8,460 nt of DNA, taken from JBBRHH01 sp038222915 (GTDB lineage: Bacteria > Planctomycetota > Phycisphaerae > Tepidisphaerales > Tepidisphaeraceae). The notes under the pieces were generated by a model, which saw only the letters and a list, made by a program, of their open reading frames with translations, was not told where the DNA came from and made no database searches. Shown here piece after piece: positions 6,023 to 8,460 of this stretch (position 1 is its first letter; every line of letters starts with the position of its first letter). Both the position numbers and the translations under genes were made by a program. The stretch is taken from contig JBBRHH010000253.1 in NCBI GenBank assembly GCA_038222915.1, positions 1-8,460 on the forward strand, read 5' to 3'.

Positions 6023-8263
6023 TTAATTCTGGCTGATGCAGTAGAGGTATTCTTCGCCGCGGAGGTACATGGCTTTGCCTTCGAAAACGGGGGCGGTGTA
6101 GAAGGATTCCTGTTTGCAGGGGTTGCCGCCTGAGCCGCCGATGTCGATGTTTTCGAGGAGGTTGTGGCCGAGGATTTTGGCGTCGGGGCCGGGCTGGAGG
6201 ATGTGGGTGTAGCCGGCGTCATCGGTGATGTAGATATTTTTGCCGGCGAGGGTTGGGCTGGCGGCGGCGCCGTAGAGGAAGCGGTTGAAGCGGTTGTAGC
6301 CGTCGAGGTATTTGCGGTAGAGGGCTTTTTGGGTGGTGGTGTCGACGGCGCAGAGGCCGCCGCCGATTTCGAGGGAGTAGACGACGCCGTTGACGTAGAG
6401 GGGCGAGGCGACCATGAAGGTGGGGCCGTCGATACGGACGGGCATGGTGACGTCCTTGCCGTCGAGGTCGAAGGCGGTCTGGGTTTTTGAGCCGGGGGCG
6501 AGGCTGGTCGGAAGCTTGACGCCGATGAATGAGACGGCGTCTTTCCAGCCGCGCCAGTGGGAGGGATTGAAGGCGATACCGTCTTCGACGATGGGAGTGA
6601 GGACGCCCCAGACGTCGAGGTTGCTGGGGCAGATGACGGTGCCGTCGGAGGCGCGGTGGATGTAGCGCATCTCGATGATGGCGCTGGCATCGCCGACTTT
6701 GACGACGATGGGGGAGGTGCTGCCGTGGCCGCCGTTTTGCCAGTCGTCGGGATGGTTGCGCCAGACGTCCTTGCCGGTTTTGGTGTCGAAGGCGACGAGG
6801 GTTCCGGTGGCGGCGTAGATGAGCATGCCGTCAACGAGATTGGGGGAAATGTGGTTGCCGTGCTCGGGCGAGCCGAGGCTGGCGTCGAATCGGGTCCAGA
6901 TGCGCTTGCCGTTGAGATCGAAGCAGGCGATGACCTGCGCGCCGGGGCCTTTCATGCCGCCGCCGCAGGCCCAGTAGATGAACTTGCCGTCGGTGATGGG
7001 GGTGGAGTTGCTGGCGGAGACTTCGTTCTCGTACATGGGGGGATATTTTTTGCGATTGATGGAGCGGAAGGCGAGATGGACGGCGCGCTCGGCTTCGGAT
7101 TTGTCTTTGAGGGTTTTGTCGAGGGCGGTTTGCTGGTCGGAGGAGAGGCCGATCGGGGAGACGCCGGCGTTGATGGCCTTCACCGCGTCGTCGTTGGCGG
7201 CGTTGAGTTTGGCGATGAGGGGGTCGATCTTTTCCTTCATGGCGAGGATGTCGGCGCGCTCTTCATCGGTGAGGCCGTCGGCGGGGGTGTTGGATTTGAG
7301 CCAGAGGATTTTGCCGGTTTTCTTGTCGATGCAGATCAGGTCGGTCATGCCGGAGCCGACGTAGATGCGATCGGCGACGACGATGGGCTGGGACATGCTG
7401 CGGCCGGTGAGCTTGGTCATCCAGGCGATGTTGTGGGTTTCGTAGGAGACGGGGAGGACGGGCTCGAGATAGGCCGCGAAGCGCCAGTGGCTGTCCCAGA
7501 CGTTTTGGCCTTCGGGGGCGGCGGCGATGTTGCTGGCGACTTTCACGAGGAGGCGGTTCCAACCTTTTTGGAGGGTGACTTTGACGGGCTGGTCGCGCTT
7601 GATGACGACGGGCTGGCCGTTGAGGAAGGCTTTGATGGCCGCGGCGTTGAAGTTGACGCGGAGCATGACGTCGCCGGCGGCGGGGGAGTAGATGTAGGTG
7701 TGGGCGTAGGCGATTTTTTTGTCCAGGCCCGGGGGAGGGGTTTTGCTCAGTCCGCTGGCCGGGAGGTGGCCGAAGGCGTAGACGAAATCGACGTTGAGAT
7801 CGCCGCAGGTTCCTTCGTTGTGGTAGTGGGTGCTCTGGGTGTCGATGCCGGTGTGGATGGGGGTCCAGGCGACGCCTGCGGCCTTGGCACCTTTTGCGGG
7901 CTCGACTTTGGCTTCGCCGCTCAGGAGATCTTTGTCGATGTCGGCGACGGGGTCTTCGATTGGGAAGGGGCCGGTGACGAGCCAGTCCTTGATGGTGAAG
8001 TATTCGAGCGGGTGGGCGTCGGCGGCGGGTTCGCCGGTGGGTTTGTTGGATTGGTACTTGAGCTGGGAGGTGATGCCTTTGACGCGGCGGCTCCATTCGA
8101 TGGGCGGGGTTGCGCCGGGGAAGCGGCCGGTGAAGTCGCCGCGCCAGCCGATGGGGTGATCGGGGGTGGGTTTGAAGTCGGGGGAGCCGACCTCAGCGGC
8201 GCGGGCGGCGCTGGGCAGACAGGCAAGACTGGACGCGATGAGGACGAAGGGTAGAAATCGCAT
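6023..8263 (-). CDS. Exported PQQ-like beta-propeller protein with beta-sandwich-like and helical insertions (746 residues)
   Basis: ATG 8263 is preceded by GAGG at 8278-8275, 11 bases away, and opens a clear signal peptide (MRFLPFVLIASSLACLPSAA, cut after A-R-A near 22). Residues 34-54 hold D-H-P-I-G-W-R-G-D-F-T-G and A-T-P-P, nearly the same as in the downstream gene. Residues about 84-270 are an insert with D-W-L-V-T-G-P-F-P, A-F-L-N-G-Q-P-V-V and G-W-N-R-L-L-V-K-V. This pattern fits a galactose-binding-like beta-sandwich, by motif only. Propeller blades start at about 275 (D-K-K-T-G-K-I-L-W at 313-321). They are interrupted at about 325-408 by a charged helical hairpin (T-D-E-E-R-A-D-I-L-A-M-K-E-K-I to S-I-N-R-K-K), and resume with L-N-G-K-R-I-W (450-456) and D-T-K-T-G-K-D-V-W (493-501). 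The C-terminus is M-Y-L-R-G-E-E-Y-L-Y-C-I-S-Q-N. First gene of a two-gene operon. Likely binds something outside the cytoplasm; ligand unknown. Confidence 0.94.
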   Translation of the reverse strand: MRFLPFVLIASSLACLPSAARAAEVGSPDFKPTPDHPIGWRGDFTGRFPGATPPIEWSRRVKGITSQLKYQSNKPTGEPAADAHPLEYFTIKDWLVTGPFPIEDPVADIDKDLLSGEAKVEPAKGAKAAGVAWTPIHTGIDTQSTHYHNEGTCGDLNVDFVYAFGHLPASGLSKTPPPGLDKKIAYAHTYIYSPAAGDVMLRVNFNAAAIKAFLNGQPVVIKRDQPVKVTLQKGWNRLLVKVASNIAAAPEGQNVWDSHWRFAAYLEPVLPVSYETHNIAWMTKLTGRSMSQPIVVADRIYVGSGMTDLICIDKKTGKILWLKSNTPADGLTDEERADILAMKEKIDPLIAKLNAANDDAVKAINAGVSPIGLSSDQQTALDKTLKDKSEAERAVHLAFRSINRKKYPPMYENEVSASNSTPITDGKFIYWACGGGMKGPGAQVIACFDLNGKRIWTRFDASLGSPEHGNHISPNLVDGMLIYAATGTLVAFDTKTGKDVWRNHPDDWQNGGHGSTSPIVVKVGDASAIIEMRYIHRASDGTVICPSNLDVWGVLTPIVEDGIAFNPSHWRGWKDAVSFIGVKLPTSLAPGSKTQTAFDLDGKDVTMPVRIDGPTFMVASPLYVNGVVYSLEIGGGLCAVDTTTQKALYRKYLDGYNRFNRFLYGAAASPTLAGKNIYITDDAGYTHILQPGPDAKILGHNLLENIDIGGSGGNPCKQESFYTAPVFEGKAMYLRGEEYLYCISQN

Positions 8264-8363
8264 TGCGCGGGTTACCTCGATCTCGTGCTGATACTGGATG
8301 TGCGAAAACGCGTTGCTGGAGCGACGCCGTTAAGGATAGTCGTTCTGGGGTTATTATGTTGGG
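8264..8363. promoter_or_regulatory. Divergent intergenic region between the propeller operon and the decarboxylase gene
   Basis: One hundred bases separate two start codons facing away from each other. For the plus gene, TTGCTG at 8313-8318 and GATAGT at 8335-8340 are 16 bases apart and resemble a weak sigma70-type -35/-10 pair, placed 23 bases before ATG 8364. For the minus operon, GAGG at 8278-8275 is the likely ribosome site; no clear promoter boxes were seen further upstream. The hexamer matches are partial (4 of 6 for the -10), so only the regulatory location is reasonably sure. Confidence 0.35.
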
Positions 8364-8460
8364 ATGAATGAGAACCTTCACCGGGCTTTTGATGCTGAGG
8401 TGTTTCGGGGGCAGGGGCATGGGGCGGTGGATCAATTGGCGGATTATCTGGCGGCGGCGC
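8364..8460 (+). CDS. Probable PLP-dependent (group II) decarboxylase, N-terminal 32 residues (3' end outside window)
   Basis: ATG 8364 opens a frame to the window edge: M-N-E-N-L-H-R-A-F-D-A-E-V-F-R-G-Q-G-H, then GAVDQLADYLAAA. An in-frame TAG at 8337-8339 fixes the start to this ATG or nearby, and no other good start lies between. The pattern 'F-R-x-x-G-H-x-x-V-D-x-L-A-D-Y-L' is the N-terminal helix typical of aromatic-amino-acid/glutamate-type PLP decarboxylases, which form homodimers in the cytoplasm. The PLP lysine and substrate residues lie beyond the window, so substrate and activity cannot be judged. The ribosome site is weak. Its codons end mainly in G, as in the other plus-strand gene. 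It has no signal peptide, unlike the other proteins here, and its link to the propeller genes is only positional. Confidence 0.65.
   Translation, partial: MNENLHRAFDAEVFRGQGHGAVDQLADYLAAA

Noticed and set aside
6016..6834. N-terminal extension of the 425-residue propeller frame up to 6834
   Set aside because: This part overlaps the upstream gene and reads as Ser/Pro/Thr/Ala noise. The signal peptide appears only after GTG 6015.
6557..8254. 565-codon open frame on the plus strand, antisense to the 746-residue propeller gene
   Set aside because: The translation is almost only Gly, Val, Asp, Ala and Glu with no domain pattern. It mirrors the C-ending codons of the real minus gene, which remove stops from this frame.

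Overview
The window is GC-rich bacterial DNA that looks like a Planctomycetota chromosome, perhaps class Phycisphaerae. This is inferred from three things: a run of exported PQQ-like beta-propeller proteins carrying the W-R-G-P/D-x-D/G-G entry motif, a secreted SUMF1-type protein whose N-terminus resembles planctomycete PEP-CTERM-associated members, and Shine-Dalgarno sequences that are mostly weak. No rRNA, tRNA, transposase, CRISPR array or phage gene was seen.

Layout, left to right. (1) 1-361, minus: N-terminal 120 residues of a secreted SUMF1/formylglycine-generating-enzyme-like protein, cut by the window edge. (2) 362-710: intergenic, with no gene. (3) 711-3227, minus: one long gene encoding a lactonase-type propeller joined to a PQQ-like propeller. 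It is interrupted by a single in-frame TAA at 1668-1670, and homology-like sequence continues in the same frame on both sides. (4) 3340-4692, plus: a 450-residue exported PQQ-like propeller, divergent from (3) and convergent with (5). (5) 4738-6015 and (6) 6023-8263, both minus: a two-gene operon with a 7-nt gap, transcribed 6 then 5. It encodes a compact 425-residue PQQ-like propeller and a 746-residue version with a beta-sandwich-like insert and a helical insert. (7) 8364-8460, plus: the start of a probable PLP-dependent (group II) decarboxylase.

The four propeller proteins are paralogues with the same plan: signal peptide, WRG entry motif, repeated [LV]-x-W blade ends, and a final blade closing on a Y/F-C-I or T-C-Y strand. 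They differ in the modules attached. They are probably extracytoplasmic proteins of similar biochemical type. The sequence does not show a ligand or whether they work together, and none shows the adjacent-Cys pair or CxxCH haem site of classical PQQ dehydrogenases. The plus strand is G-rich throughout whatever the gene direction: plus genes favour G-ending codons and minus genes C-ending codons. This points to replication-strand skew and explains the many long antisense open frames, which are not genes.
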